The notes: generated from the letters alone by a model not told the origin. A stretch of DNA of 64,000 nt from JAUILA01 sp964563925 (GCA_964563925.1 CAZLZD010000006.1:49205-113204), one strand, 5' to 3'; positions 44,024 through 54,049 are shown, numbered from the stretch's first letter. Made by a program: numbers and translations.

Positions 44024-45478
44024 TTAATATCGCTTCCAGTAATGCATATTGAAAAGCATCAGCACAGTAAACAGCTCGAGTCTTCCCATGAGCATCAGGA
44101 AAGCAAGAATCCACTTACCGAATGGGGTGATTGCTGAAAAATTATCCACAGGCCCGACTTCACCCAGCCCAGGACCTATATTTCCTAGGCAGGTGGCCAC
44201 GGCTCCCAGCGCGGTATCCATACTCACACCGGTAAATGAAATCAGGAAGATCCCGACCCCGTAGGCGAAAAGGTAGATCATGATAAAGGCCAGTACATTG
44301 TAGGTTATATCCCGGCTCACTGCCTGATTATTCAGTCGTACAGGAATTACCGCTGAAGGATGAAGCTGCCTTTTCATTTCCAGGAGACTGTTTTTGAAAA
44401 GCAGGGTGTGGCGTACAATCTTAATACCTCCCGCGGTCGAACCGGCAGAACCTCCGGTAAACATAAGCAGGAAGAATATAACCGTTACAAATGGAGTCCA
44501 GGCGGTATAATCGGCGGTGATATACCCGGTGGTGGTAATGATTGATACCACCTGAAACAGGGAATCGCGAAACGATCGTTCAAATCCTTCCCAGTCAGAT
44601 GAAAAAACAAAAATGGATATCAGCAGGGTCACGAAAAGCGTGAGCAGGGTGTAATTTCTGAACTCTTCGTTTCTCCACGTCCGAAGGAACTTCCCCTTGA
44701 GGGCAAAATAGGTAATAGTGAAATTAGTGCCGGCAAGAAACATGAACACGATGATCACATACTGGATAAAGGGAGAATTAAAATAGGCAACGCTTGCATT
44801 CTTGGTGCTGAACCCACCGGTGGCCATGGTCGTGAGAGAGTGATTTATGGCATCATAGAAGGTCATACCTCCCAACATGAGCAGGAGCATTTCAAGAAAT
44901 GTGAGTCCGATGTAGATTATCCAGAGTCTTTTCGCGGTTTCTTTTATACGTGGTTTTAATTTGTCGGGAGTAATGCCCGGGGCTTCGGCAACGAAGAGCT
45001 GCATCCCACCGATGCCCAGGATAGGCAGGATGGCTACGGCCAGTACAATAATTCCCATTCCCCCAATCCACTGGGTGAGGCTCCGCCAGAACAAAATCCC
45101 CTTGGGAAGGGCTTCAATATCGACCAGGATGGTGGCGCCGGTAGTCGTAAAACCACTGATTGTTTCAAAGAAGGCGTTGGTAAAGGTAGGAATGGTACCC
45201 GAGATCAGATAGGGGAGGGTTCCCACAAGCGACATGGCCAGCCATCCCAGGGTAACCACCAGGTACCCGTCTTTTTTCTTTAATTCCGTAATCAGGTTCC
45301 GCCTGGTATAAAAAAATATCCCGCCACCCACAACCAGCGCAATGGCAGCTGCAATGGTAATCGGGATAACCGATTCCTGGTAATAAAGGGTGAAAGGAAG
45401 ACATAGTAACATGAATCCCCCGTTGATGAGAACCAGTACACTCAGTAGGTTGAGAATAAGCCGGAAATTGAATCTCAT
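44024..45478 (-). CDS. trkH: Potassium uptake membrane subunit TrkH/KtrB
   Basis: Ion-conducting subunit of Trk/Ktr potassium uptake, 484 residues. Four pore-loop filters are visible: FTTTGATIL, TMATGGFST, ITTTGYITAD and ATCLGNIGPG. It follows trkA by 9 bases, so the channel and its gating subunit are made together. Last gene of the run that starts with the PSP1-domain gene. Confidence 0.95.
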   Translation of the reverse strand: MRFNFRLILNLLSVLVLINGGFMLLCLPFTLYYQESVIPITIAAAIALVVGGGIFFYTRRNLITELKKKDGYLVVTLGWLAMSLVGTLPYLISGTIPTFTNAFFETISGFTTTGATILVDIEALPKGILFWRSLTQWIGGMGIIVLAVAILPILGIGGMQLFVAEAPGITPDKLKPRIKETAKRLWIIYIGLTFLEMLLLMLGGMTFYDAINHSLTTMATGGFSTKNASVAYFNSPFIQYVIIVFMFLAGTNFTITYFALKGKFLRTWRNEEFRNYTLLTLFVTLLISIFVFSSDWEGFERSFRDSLFQVVSIITTTGYITADYTAWTPFVTVIFFLLMFTGGSAGSTAGGIKIVRHTLLFKNSLLEMKRQLHPSAVIPVRLNNQAVSRDITYNVLAFIMIYLFAYGVGIFLISFTGVSMDTALGAVATCLGNIGPGLGEVGPVDNFSAITPFGKWILAFLMLMGRLELFTVLMLFNMHYWKRY

Positions 45479-45487
45479 TAAATTGAA

Positions 45488-46828
45488 TTATTTGAAATAC
45501 TCTTCCACCGGATGTATGCATTCGGGACGGCAAAGTACAACGGCCCGGTCCTTGGGCCTGAACTGGAAATCCCCCATGGTAATTTTCCCGTTTCCATTTC
45601 TCACCACTCCGCCAATGATGGCGCCGGGCGGAAAATTCAGGTCTTTTATTGGCTTTTCAGTAATCTTGGATTTCTCCTTTACGATGAATTCAAGGATTTC
45701 GGCATCCACACCGTGGATGGAAGTCAGGGAAATGACTTCACCCTTCCTGATATATCTGAAAATAAAATTCGCAGCAATCAGTTTTTTGTTGATCATGGTA
45801 TCCACCCCGATATTTTGTGAAAGGTGAATATAATCGATGTTCTCAACCAGGGAAATCGTCTTTTGCACCCCGTGATTTTTTGCCACGAGACATGAGATGA
45901 TATTCGTTTCTGAGTTGCCCGTGACCGCAATGAATGCATCCATTTCGTCAATGCTCTCCTCCTCTAGTAACTCCACATCACGTCCGTCTCCACAAATGAC
46001 CATCACATTCCTCAGCTGATCCGCCAGTTCAAAACACTTTTCCTTATCACGCTCGATCAACTTCACATTGAATTTTCTGCTCAGCCTGCGGGCAGCATGA
46101 TAACCGACCTTGGATCCTCCCAGGATCATTACGTTTCGGATCTCCCTGCGTTCCTTTCCGGCAAGCTTCAGGATTGCATCAACACCTTCCGGTTCGGCAA
46201 CAAAATAGGCATGATCTCCTTCCTTGAACATGTTGTCTCCATGCGGAATGATTGTCTGGTTTTCCCGGAGAATGGCAACCGTCACAAAGTTTTGTTCCGG
46301 ATTCAGCTTGGCCACGTCCATCATGGTTTTATTGATGAGCGGACTTTTCTCAGTAACCGTAACACCGACCATTGATAATCTTCCCTCGTCAAAATCGAAG
46401 GTATCAGTAACGGCAATTTCCTTCAGGAGCCGTTTGATTTCCCGCGCAGCCAGGGATTCGGGTGAAATGATTTCGTCGATACCGAGTTCCTTCAGGTCCA
46501 GTTTTTCCTTGTCCATCAGGTATTCCAGGTTCTCAATACGGGCTACGGTTTTTTTGGCTCCAAGATGTTTCCCTATGATCGTGGTGGTAAGATTGGTCTC
46601 TTCCGAGGAAGTCACTGCAATGAGCAGGTCGGCACTGGAGATATCCGCTTCCTCAAGTATGCGGTAGGAGGTGGAATTTCCCTTGATGGTTTTTACGTCA
46701 AGGGAAGAGGACGCCTGCCGAAGGGTATCTGAATCCCTGTCGATCAGAATGATATCCTGTTCTTCGTAGCTTAATAGCTTGGCCAGGTGAAAACCTACGT
46801 CACCAGCCCCGGCAATGACAATTCTCAT
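45488..46828 (-). CDS. trkA: Potassium uptake regulatory subunit TrkA
   Basis: Cytoplasmic gating subunit of Trk, 446 residues, with two RCK modules. Each has a Rossmann NAD/nucleotide site (IAGAGDVGFHLA at the N-terminus; ILGGSKVGYHAARRL near 233) followed by a TrkA-C domain. It starts 3 bases after gldH ends. Confidence 0.95.
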   Translation of the reverse strand: MRIVIAGAGDVGFHLAKLLSYEEQDIILIDRDSDTLRQASSSLDVKTIKGNSTSYRILEEADISSADLLIAVTSSEETNLTTTIIGKHLGAKKTVARIENLEYLMDKEKLDLKELGIDEIISPESLAAREIKRLLKEIAVTDTFDFDEGRLSMVGVTVTEKSPLINKTMMDVAKLNPEQNFVTVAILRENQTIIPHGDNMFKEGDHAYFVAEPEGVDAILKLAGKERREIRNVMILGGSKVGYHAARRLSRKFNVKLIERDKEKCFELADQLRNVMVICGDGRDVELLEEESIDEMDAFIAVTGNSETNIISCLVAKNHGVQKTISLVENIDYIHLSQNIGVDTMINKKLIAANFIFRYIRKGEVISLTSIHGVDAEILEFIVKEKSKITEKPIKDLNFPPGAIIGGVVRNGNGKITMGDFQFRPKDRAVVLCRPECIHPVEEYFK

Positions 46829-46831
46829 ATT

Positions 46832-47305
46832 CTAATTATCCGATTCATTCTTACTTTCCACCCGTATGCCTACTGCGAGTACATCTTTTAAATTATCCCG
46901 ACGCATATATTGTTTCATGGAAACCGTATAATCTCCTTTAACGGGAAACTGATAATCCGAAAGCAGCAGGAACTGATGGTCAAAGACATCTCCAAGTCCG
47001 TAACCATAGGGCTCGCCGCTTTTCGGGTGAAATAAATCCTGATTGATCAGGTTGCCCTCGATCTGGCTTCCGGTGGAGTCAGCAAGAACATAATCAATAT
47101 ATAGATTTTGGAAAGGATAGGAAATCGTATTCCTGATATTGTAATACACGTTATATTCACGGGTCGTGTCATCAATATGAAAGGTGAATTGTTTTGCAGA
47201 GTCTGCAAGCCAGTACCCGTTCTGAAGTTCGATATTTTCCTCATATACCCTATCCTGATCACAGGCGATCAGCAGGGTGAAGGCTAGGAGAAACCAGTAT
47301 TTCAT
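46832..47305 (-). CDS. gldH: Gliding motility lipoprotein GldH
   Basis: 157 residues with a lipoprotein signal (LLIACDQ). GldH is needed for gliding in Flavobacterium; homologues occur widely in Bacteroidota, including non-gliders. Family-like segments include NGYWLADSAKQFTFHI, LYIDYVLADSTG and LLSDYQFPVKGDYT. The start overlaps the PSP1-domain gene by 4 bases and trkA follows 3 bases after the stop, so it is embedded in one transcript. Confidence 0.88.
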   Translation of the reverse strand: MKYWFLLAFTLLIACDQDRVYEENIELQNGYWLADSAKQFTFHIDDTTREYNVYYNIRNTISYPFQNLYIDYVLADSTGSQIEGNLINQDLFHPKSGEPYGYGLGDVFDHQFLLLSDYQFPVKGDYTVSMKQYMRRDNLKDVLAVGIRVESKNESDN

Positions 47306-48486
47306 TTCTTTTTATTATTCGTACGTTTCTTTTTGGATTTATTACTGCGCCTTTTCCCGGATGTTCTGGAGCGGTATTTTTTGTCCATTCGTTCGAGGTC
47401 GCTGTTAAGGTTTGAATTCTCTTCCTTGCTGACGGTATCATCTTCAAGCAGGCTGGCTGGTTTTTTTCCTTGTTTGTTCAGGTCAAGAATGTGCACTACG
47501 CGCTTTACTTTTATTGGAATCCAGGTGTTTTCGTCATCATACCCAAACCACATAACCTTACGGAATATATCGGTCTTTTGCAGTTTTGCCTTTCCTTTTT
47601 CAGTAAGTAGCGGGCCATCAAGATCCGGGATGTCCTCGAGAGCATCAAGGTAGGTGTCCAGTTCATAGTTCAGGCAACACTTTAATCTGCCGCATTGTCC
47701 GGATAACTTGCTTGGGTTCAGAGACAGGTTTTGATACCTTGCCGCGCTTGTGGACACACTTTTAAAATCTGAAAGCCATGTGGAACAGCATAATTCCCTT
47801 CCGCAAGAACCGATGCCGCCAAGTCTTCCGGCTTCCTGGCGGAGAGATATCTGACGCATTTCGACCCTTATTCGGAACTCACCAGCAAGTACTTTAATCA
47901 ATTCCCTGAAATCCACCCGGTCGTCTGCCGAATAGTAAAAAGTGGCCTTCGTATTATCAGCCTGGTATTCCACATCGGATAACTTCATATCCAGTTTCAT
48001 ATCCTCGATAATACGACGGGTACGGTATAAGGTGGGCATTTCACGTTTTCTGACATCCTCATACCGTTGAATATCCTTTTCGTGCGCGATCCGGTAGATT
48101 GAACGGATCTCATCGTCATTCTTGATCTTTTTCTTTTGCATCTGGAGCCTGACGAGTTCGCCCTGGAGACTTATGTATCCCATGTGATGTCCGTTCGGCA
48201 CATCGACTATCACGGCATCTCCTGTAGTCAGATCCAGGTCTTTTGAATTGCGGAAGAATTCTTTCCGCCCTCCTTTAAACCTTACTTCCACCACATCAAA
48301 CCGGTCTGAGACCGGCATGTCCATATTTGACAGCCAGTCAAACACGTTCATCTTATTGCAGCCACCGGTCAGGCAACCGCCGTTGTTCTGACATCCGGCC
48401 ACACTTCCATCAGCTGTCCTGCAACTACTGCATCCTGCCATAACATTATTATTTTTAGCCAAATAAGATGCTTTACTCTCCGGCAT
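47302..48486 (-). CDS. PSP1-domain protein (YaaT/RicT-like)
   Basis: 394 residues. A Cys-rich N-terminus (CSSCRTADG, CQNNGGCLTGGC) precedes the PSP1 domain with GGIGSCGRELCCSTWL and SGQCGRLKCCLNYE; the C-terminal tail is a basic Lys/Arg-rich stretch. In Bacillus, YaaT/RicT belongs to a complex that aids RNA maturation by RNase Y. The Cys pairs suggest an Fe-S cluster, as reported for the Ric complex. Co-transcribed with gldH, an order seen in other Bacteroidota as far as I recall. Confidence 0.88.
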   Translation of the reverse strand: MPESKASYLAKNNNVMAGCSSCRTADGSVAGCQNNGGCLTGGCNKMNVFDWLSNMDMPVSDRFDVVEVRFKGGRKEFFRNSKDLDLTTGDAVIVDVPNGHHMGYISLQGELVRLQMQKKKIKNDDEIRSIYRIAHEKDIQRYEDVRKREMPTLYRTRRIIEDMKLDMKLSDVEYQADNTKATFYYSADDRVDFRELIKVLAGEFRIRVEMRQISLRQEAGRLGGIGSCGRELCCSTWLSDFKSVSTSAARYQNLSLNPSKLSGQCGRLKCCLNYELDTYLDALEDIPDLDGPLLTEKGKAKLQKTDIFRKVMWFGYDDENTWIPIKVKRVVHILDLNKQGKKPASLLEDDTVSKEENSNLNSDLERMDKKYRSRTSGKRRSNKSKKKRTNNKKK

Positions 48487-48537
48487 CCTGATTTTGGTAA
48501 CTGCTAAAGCTACTAAATTGGATTGAATTAAGACAGA

Positions 48538-49827
48538 TTAATCAATATGATCTGCCAGAACGTCCTTGCCAATATCAGAACGATATTGGACACCTTCCCA
48601 GTGGATATAACGTACGCCCCCGTAGGCCTCATTAATGGCATCTTCCAGAATCTTTCCCCTGCCGGTCACGCTCAGTACCCGTCCGCCGTTGGTGAGGATC
48701 CGGTAGTCATCGCGCGCAGTGCCGGCATGAACAACGAGTGCCTCTGTCACATCGGCAAGGCCTTTGATCTCAGCCCCTTTGTTATAGCTTCCTGGGTATC
48801 CTTCCGCAACCATAACGACGGTAGCCGCTGCATTCTCATCTATTTCCAGATTCTGCGTCGAGAGGGTCCCGCTTGCTGAGGCAGCCAGCAATTCAACCAG
48901 GTCATTTTTTATCCTGGGAATTACCACCTGGGTTTCGGGGTCCCCCATGCGCACATTGTATTCGATGACATACGGGTTGTCGCCCACTTTCATCAATCCG
49001 ATGAAAATAAACCCGGCATAGGGGATTTCGTCTTCTTTTAATCCGTTGATGGTAGGGATGATTACTTCCTGCCTGACCCGTTCCATGAAGGTATCATCGG
49101 CGAATCCTACCGGGGAGACAGCACCCATGCCACCCGTATTGGGGCCTTTATCATGATCGCCGATCCGTTTGTAATCTTTTGCTTCCGGAAAGGTAAGGTA
49201 GTCGGTGCCGTCAGTGAGGACGAAAACAGAAAGCTCGATGCCTTCCAGGTATTCTTCAATCAGGACTTTGCTTCCGGCTTCTCCGAATTTACCATCCTCC
49301 AGCATTTCCTTCAACGCTGTTTCAGCCTCATCCCGGGAACCTGCTATGACCACTCCCTTACCCGCAGCCAATCCGTCGGCTTTGAGAACGATCGGGTAGG
49401 CCGAACCGGCCAGGTACTCCATGCCATCATCCAGGGTATCGCGCGTGAACGTCGCCGCCCGGGCAGTTGGTATGCCGTGCCGGTTCATGAATTCCTTCGA
49501 AAAATCCTTGCTTCCTTCCAGCATAGCCCCTTTACGTCCCGGTCCTACCAGCATGACACTGGCCAGGTCTTCACGGGACTCAAAATAATCCCTGATACCC
49601 TTTACCAGGGGAACTTCCGGACCCACCACCACCAGCTCCACATGGTTTTCCCGGACAAACCGGGCAAGTCCCTCGAAATCATCGACGGGAAGAGGTACAT
49701 TCTGGCCAAACTGTTCGGTTCCGGCATTTCCCGGTGCGATAAATAATTTGTCTGTCTTTGGACTTTGTGCCAGTTTCCAGGCAAAAGTAAATTCTCTTCC
49801 TCCGCTTCCGATTACCAGGATGTTCAT
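48538..49827 (-). CDS. purD: Phosphoribosylamine-glycine ligase
   Basis: Second step of purine synthesis, ATP-grasp enzyme, 429 residues from the ATG at 49827. The start is fixed by the promoter, whose -7 box (49846-49853) lies downstream of the longer reading at 49857. NILVIGSGGREFTFAWKL at the N-terminus, KADGLAAGKGVVIA near 145, GPNTGGMGAVSP and YNVRMGDPETQ are family motifs. Confidence 0.95.
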   Translation of the reverse strand: MNILVIGSGGREFTFAWKLAQSPKTDKLFIAPGNAGTEQFGQNVPLPVDDFEGLARFVRENHVELVVVGPEVPLVKGIRDYFESREDLASVMLVGPGRKGAMLEGSKDFSKEFMNRHGIPTARAATFTRDTLDDGMEYLAGSAYPIVLKADGLAAGKGVVIAGSRDEAETALKEMLEDGKFGEAGSKVLIEEYLEGIELSVFVLTDGTDYLTFPEAKDYKRIGDHDKGPNTGGMGAVSPVGFADDTFMERVRQEVIIPTINGLKEDEIPYAGFIFIGLMKVGDNPYVIEYNVRMGDPETQVVIPRIKNDLVELLAASASGTLSTQNLEIDENAAATVVMVAEGYPGSYNKGAEIKGLADVTEALVVHAGTARDDYRILTNGGRVLSVTGRGKILEDAINEAYGGVRYIHWEGVQYRSDIGKDVLADHID

Positions 49828-49845
49828 AGCTTGCTGTTTTTTTAT

Positions 49846-49876
49846 CAAAGGTAGCAAGTAGCCTTCAATGGTGAAA
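49846..49876 (-). promoter_or_regulatory. Promoter of purD
   Basis: Minus strand TTTC (49873-49876), 19-base spacer, TACCTTTG (49846-49853), perfect to TAnnTTTG. Leader about 15 bases. Confidence 0.55.
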
Positions 49877-49885
49877 GGATCGGAC

Positions 49886-50584
49886 TTAAAAGCGTCCCCA
49901 GGACCAGGCGATACTTAGTGTTTGCAGATTCTGGGTAATCGTGAAGCTGAATTCCCGTCCATCGCAGGATAATGCGTTCACCAGACTCTGATCCAGCAGA
50001 AAAGCGTATTGATACGTCAATGACCATTGATTCCAGGTCAGGTCAACCGCCATCCTTCCATTCCAATACAGTTTCTTTGGAAGGTTACCGGAGGCAGCCA
50101 GCAATTCCTGTGCCTTCCGACTTATATTTTTCAGCCCTGTCGTTGGCGACTGCCGGATGGCAATACGAAAGGCAGGCATTACCCCGGCTGAAACAGAAAG
50201 CCTCCAGGGCGATGCGTTATACAGCACAAATCCACCGGATACAGCAGGGAGGATTTCCCTGTAGGCTACAAGCGTCCCCTTCCTTACCGGGCACAACGGA
50301 CAACCGGGTCCGGGCTGATCGTAGACCTGCAGACTTAACCCACCCGGCTGGTACTGCAGGCCAACCTCAACATACCAGCGCCGGCTCAGCCGCTTTTTGA
50401 AATTCACAAATGGGACAAGATATCGTTCATCTTTCCGGTTGGTAATTTCCAGGGTTGTTCCCGACCAGGTAAATCTTCCGCTGTTTATTTCACGAAAGCC
50501 GGCACCCAGTCCGGCCTGAAATTGCTGGGCAACACCCATGGTCGCCCAGCATGAACAGAGTATGAGTAATGCAATGGTTTTCAC
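49886..50584 (-). CDS. Predicted outer-membrane beta-barrel protein
   Basis: 232 residues. Signal peptide (1-19, MGVAQQ cleavage), then alternating amphipathic strands such as RWYVEVGLQYQPGGLSLQV and WSLTYQYAFLLD, and a terminal Phe, as required by the BAM machinery. Contains a CPLCP motif in a loop. No family recognised. Its start overlaps the stop of the lipoprotein gene by 4 bases, so the two are likely one unit. Confidence 0.65.
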   Translation of the reverse strand: MKTIALLILCSCWATMGVAQQFQAGLGAGFREINSGRFTWSGTTLEITNRKDERYLVPFVNFKKRLSRRWYVEVGLQYQPGGLSLQVYDQPGPGCPLCPVRKGTLVAYREILPAVSGGFVLYNASPWRLSVSAGVMPAFRIAIRQSPTTGLKNISRKAQELLAASGNLPKKLYWNGRMAVDLTWNQWSLTYQYAFLLDQSLVNALSCDGREFSFTITQNLQTLSIAWSWGRF

Positions 50585-51732
50585 TGGTGATTGACGGTAA
50601 AGAGAAATTTCCCGGTGTTGTAGGTGGTGCCGAGCCCGTTGGCGGCATCACAGTACCCCACAAAGTCCTGGTCCAGGAAGAAGTCCTTTTCATTGATGGT
50701 GATCTTCACCCCGCCCGATACGTTTACATCGAGTATTTTGGTTGATAAGCCCAGGGTCAGATCGATTTTGGCTTTTGAATAATCCTCTTCAAACCAGTCA
50801 TACCTTACCAGGTCACCAAACAGGGTCCTGTCCCAGTAGAACACAGGTAATTTTTTATCATACCATTCTGTGTCACACCGAAACAATCCGCAATCCTTCC
50901 ACTCGCTGCGGTCAGCAGACGGATAGGACTTCCGCAATGATGAGAAGCCACTTGGATTTTTGGAGGCGAGCGTCACAAAAAAGAAAACCTCAGGATTCCC
51001 ATCAAGGTAATGCTCGGCCTGCCTCATGATGTCAATCGTGGCAAACCGGGCACGTACCAGGTGATCCTGCAGGTCTGCCTGGTCCCGGTCACACCCCGTG
51101 CCTTCGGATGCCCCGGTATTTCCTGCCCATGAATAGATGCAGTCATAGGCATCCTCTTTGAGGTAATAATCATAGGTTTCATCGGAAAGGACGGGAGAGA
51201 TAAGACATCCACGCCCGGCAAGGATGGCGGGTTTCCGGTGTTTCAGGGAGACCAGGACACGTTCGTTGTGACTGATCACCAGTACTGGTATCCCGGGTTC
51301 ACGGGTTATATCGAGGTTGATTGGTTGCCCGTTACGATACGCCGGAAGAGAGGTCAGTTTATCCAGGTCTGCTTCCGGAGGACGGTAAACGACTACAGGC
51401 ATTTCAGTGTGAATATCCCAGTCCGCCGCGGTGCGATCGGATAAAGACGGCATAGCCAGCTGCAGGAGGGGATCAACATCACCTGGTTCCAGGACTGACC
51501 AAAGGACATTAAAGTCCCCGTCAAACTTTTCCAGGAGCTTTGCTTTCAGGCGTCGGCGATATTCGATGCCGGCGAGCTTCAGGGATATATTCCGGGCAAG
51601 TTGCAGACCGGTTTGTTCACTGACTGTCAGATCGGGCCCGGACCGGGGTACGGGGGGTGGTATTTCATCTTTGCAGCCCTGGAAAGCCAGGGATGCGATC
51701 AGGCATAGTATGTACGGGGTTAGTTTGTTCAT
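50581..51732 (-). CDS. Lipoprotein of unknown function
   Basis: 383 residues. Lipoprotein signal with Cys near 20 (FQGCKDE), followed by an Ile/Pro-rich spacer. The mature part has six or more Cys in the middle (RGCLIS, DCIYS, TGCDRD, DCGLFRC), suggesting disulfides, and a C-terminal stretch IDLTLGLSTKILDVNVSGGVKI. I do not recognise the family. It is first of a two-gene unit with the beta-barrel gene. The 127 bases upstream hold only the recQ terminator. Confidence 0.68.
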   Translation of the reverse strand: MNKLTPYILCLIASLAFQGCKDEIPPPVPRSGPDLTVSEQTGLQLARNISLKLAGIEYRRRLKAKLLEKFDGDFNVLWSVLEPGDVDPLLQLAMPSLSDRTAADWDIHTEMPVVVYRPPEADLDKLTSLPAYRNGQPINLDITREPGIPVLVISHNERVLVSLKHRKPAILAGRGCLISPVLSDETYDYYLKEDAYDCIYSWAGNTGASEGTGCDRDQADLQDHLVRARFATIDIMRQAEHYLDGNPEVFFFVTLASKNPSGFSSLRKSYPSADRSEWKDCGLFRCDTEWYDKKLPVFYWDRTLFGDLVRYDWFEEDYSKAKIDLTLGLSTKILDVNVSGGVKITINEKDFFLDQDFVGYCDAANGLGTTYNTGKFLFTVNHQ

Positions 51733-51813
51733 GGCAATGGGTTTTTATGATGAAAAATGGTGTCGGCCGCGGAGTAAAATTCTTTCCTGCGGCGGACAAA
51801 TCATGTCCATAAA

Positions 51814-51838
51814 CAAAAAAAGCCGGCGCGGGCCGGCT
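51814..51838 (-). terminator. Intrinsic terminator of recQ
   Basis: Minus strand stem AGCCGGC / GCCGGCT, 4-base loop, followed by a run of T; 22 bases after the recQ stop. Confidence 0.85.
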
Positions 51839-51859
51839 CGTATTTACAATGCTGGTCAG

Positions 51860-54049
51860 TTAATTGGCGTATTCGGAAAGGAATTTGATCCGCATCAGCC
51901 GTAGTTCCTCTTCGGAATAATCGTCATTGTCTTCATCTTCCAGTGCTGCTTCAATGCTATCGGTATCCGAATTCAGGAAGTATTCAATGATATCATCCTG
52001 TTTATCGAGGTCCAGGATGTCATCTATGTAATAGTCAATATTCAGTTTGGTCCCTGAGTAACAAATATTCTCGATCTCATCCAGAAGTTGTTCGAAGCTG
52101 ATATTCTGCGCTTCGGCAATTTCATCCAGGTCGACTTTCCGGTCGATTTGCTGGATAATGAAGATCTTGATCTTTGATTTGTTGACGGATGACTTGATAA
52201 CCACCTCCGAGGCGGTTACTATGTCATTCTCCTCCACATACTTATCGATCGCTTCCAGGAAGGGTTTGCCAAACTTTCGCACCTTGCCCATGCCCACACC
52301 ATTGATCTGTGCCAGTTCGGCTTCCGTGGTCGGATAGGTCGTCGCCATTTCTTCCAGGGACGGGTCCTGGAAAATCACATAGGGGGGAAGGTCTTTCTGG
52401 TGCGCCACTTTTTTCCGAAGGCCTTTCAGCAGGTTGAACAGGTCGGAATCGTAGGCTTTGGCATTTGCGGGTGGCCGATCGGATTCCTCTTCGTTTGCAG
52501 GATTGGTATCATAGGTGTGATCTCCTGCAAGCATGACCGAATGCGGATGCTTGATAAATTTCCTGCCTTTGTCAGATACCTTCAGCACGCCTACATTCTC
52601 AATATCTTTTTTGAGAAACTCGTACATCAGTGACTGACGGATCACTGAACGCCAGTATTCCTTGGATTCATCCTTCCCCTTTCCGTAAATATCGAGTTTA
52701 TCATGTCCGTAAGAAGAAATATACTGGTCCTCGGTACCACGGATCAGATGGACAAGATGCTTCAGGTCAAATCGTTCATCCACGGCAAGTGCGGCGTTTA
52801 TCACCATGCGGACGGCATCGGATCCTTCAAATTGCTCGCGCGGGTGTACGCAGTTATCGCAACCACCACAATTTTCGCGGTCGTATTCTTCCCCGAAATA
52901 GTGGAGGAGCTGACGGCGGCGGCAGACCGGTGATTCTGCGTAGTAGGCCATTTCCTGCAGAAGAATCCGCCCGTTTTCACGTTCCTGGACCGACTTGTCC
53001 TTGTTGAATTTCTCCAGTTTAAGGATATCATTATGGCTGTAGAACATCAGGCAGTGGCCTTCAAGTCCGTCACGACCTGCCCGGCCGGTTTCCTGGTAAT
53101 AGCCTTCCAGGGATTTCGGGACATCATAGTGAATGACAAACCGCACATCGGGTTTGTCGATGCCCATGCCAAAGGCGATGGTGGCTACGATGATATCCAC
53201 TTCTTCATTAAGGAAGTCATCCTGGTTTTTCTCCCTTACCGACGAATCAAGGCCCGCGTGGTAGGGTGCTGCACTAAAACCGTTCACACGCAGCAGCTCA
53301 GCGATCTCTTCCACTTTCTTACGGGAGAGGCAGTACACGATGCCGCTTTTGCCCTTATGCGGATGGGCAAACTGAATAAGTTTTTTCTTGGCGTGGATTT
53401 TTTCCTGGACTTCATAATACAGGTTGGTACGGTTGAAGGAGGAAATGAAGACATCCGCATTTTCCATTTGCAGGTTTTTCTGAATGTCCATCTGCACCTT
53501 CGGGGTGGCCGTAGCGGTCAGGGCAATGATAGGCATATTTCCCAGGTGGCCGATTATATCTTTGATACGCCGGTATTCCGGACGAAAATCGTGGCCCCAT
53601 TCCGAGATACAGTGTGCCTCATCCACCGCGACAAAAGAGATTTCTATGCTGGTCAGGAATTCTATATTCTCCGGCTTGGTCAGCGATTCGGGAGCTACAT
53701 AGAGCAATTTGGTGAGGCCTTCCCGGCATTCGTTCTTAACCCGGGTGGATTCTGATTTAGAAAGGGTTGAATTCAGGAAATGGGCATTGATACCAAACGC
53801 CTGCATCTGGTCGACCTGGTTTTTCATCAGGGCGATCAACGGGGAGATCACTACTGCCAGTCCGTCCGAGACCAGGGCAGGCAGCTGATAACAGAGTGAT
53901 TTACCTGCTCCGGTGGGCATGATGACGAAAGTGTTTTTACCCCCGAGAATATTGCGGATTATAGCTTCCTGGTTTCCCCGGAATTGGCTGAAACCAAAAA
54001 CCTCTTTTAGCTTTGTTTTTAAGGCATCCTTCTTCTCTTCGACCAGCAT
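51860..54049 (-). CDS. recQ: ATP-dependent DNA helicase RecQ
   Basis: 3'-5' DNA helicase of recombination repair, 729 residues. Helicase motifs: MPTGAGKSLCYQLPA (I), VDEAHCISEWGHDFRPEY (II and aromatic loop), ALTATATPK (III), QETGRAGRDG (VI). Zn-binding CGGCDNC near 400, winged-helix RQC, then an HRDC domain (about 545-625) and an acidic C-terminal tail. Divergent from kdsD. Confidence 0.96.
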   Translation of the reverse strand: MLVEEKKDALKTKLKEVFGFSQFRGNQEAIIRNILGGKNTFVIMPTGAGKSLCYQLPALVSDGLAVVISPLIALMKNQVDQMQAFGINAHFLNSTLSKSESTRVKNECREGLTKLLYVAPESLTKPENIEFLTSIEISFVAVDEAHCISEWGHDFRPEYRRIKDIIGHLGNMPIIALTATATPKVQMDIQKNLQMENADVFISSFNRTNLYYEVQEKIHAKKKLIQFAHPHKGKSGIVYCLSRKKVEEIAELLRVNGFSAAPYHAGLDSSVREKNQDDFLNEEVDIIVATIAFGMGIDKPDVRFVIHYDVPKSLEGYYQETGRAGRDGLEGHCLMFYSHNDILKLEKFNKDKSVQERENGRILLQEMAYYAESPVCRRRQLLHYFGEEYDRENCGGCDNCVHPREQFEGSDAVRMVINAALAVDERFDLKHLVHLIRGTEDQYISSYGHDKLDIYGKGKDESKEYWRSVIRQSLMYEFLKKDIENVGVLKVSDKGRKFIKHPHSVMLAGDHTYDTNPANEEESDRPPANAKAYDSDLFNLLKGLRKKVAHQKDLPPYVIFQDPSLEEMATTYPTTEAELAQINGVGMGKVRKFGKPFLEAIDKYVEENDIVTASEVVIKSSVNKSKIKIFIIQQIDRKVDLDEIAEAQNISFEQLLDEIENICYSGTKLNIDYYIDDILDLDKQDDIIEYFLNSDTDSIEAALEDEDNDDYSEEELRLMRIKFLSEYAN

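Noticed and set aside
53033..53755. 240-residue open frame (+) opposite recQ
   Set aside because: Shadow of the helicase domain.
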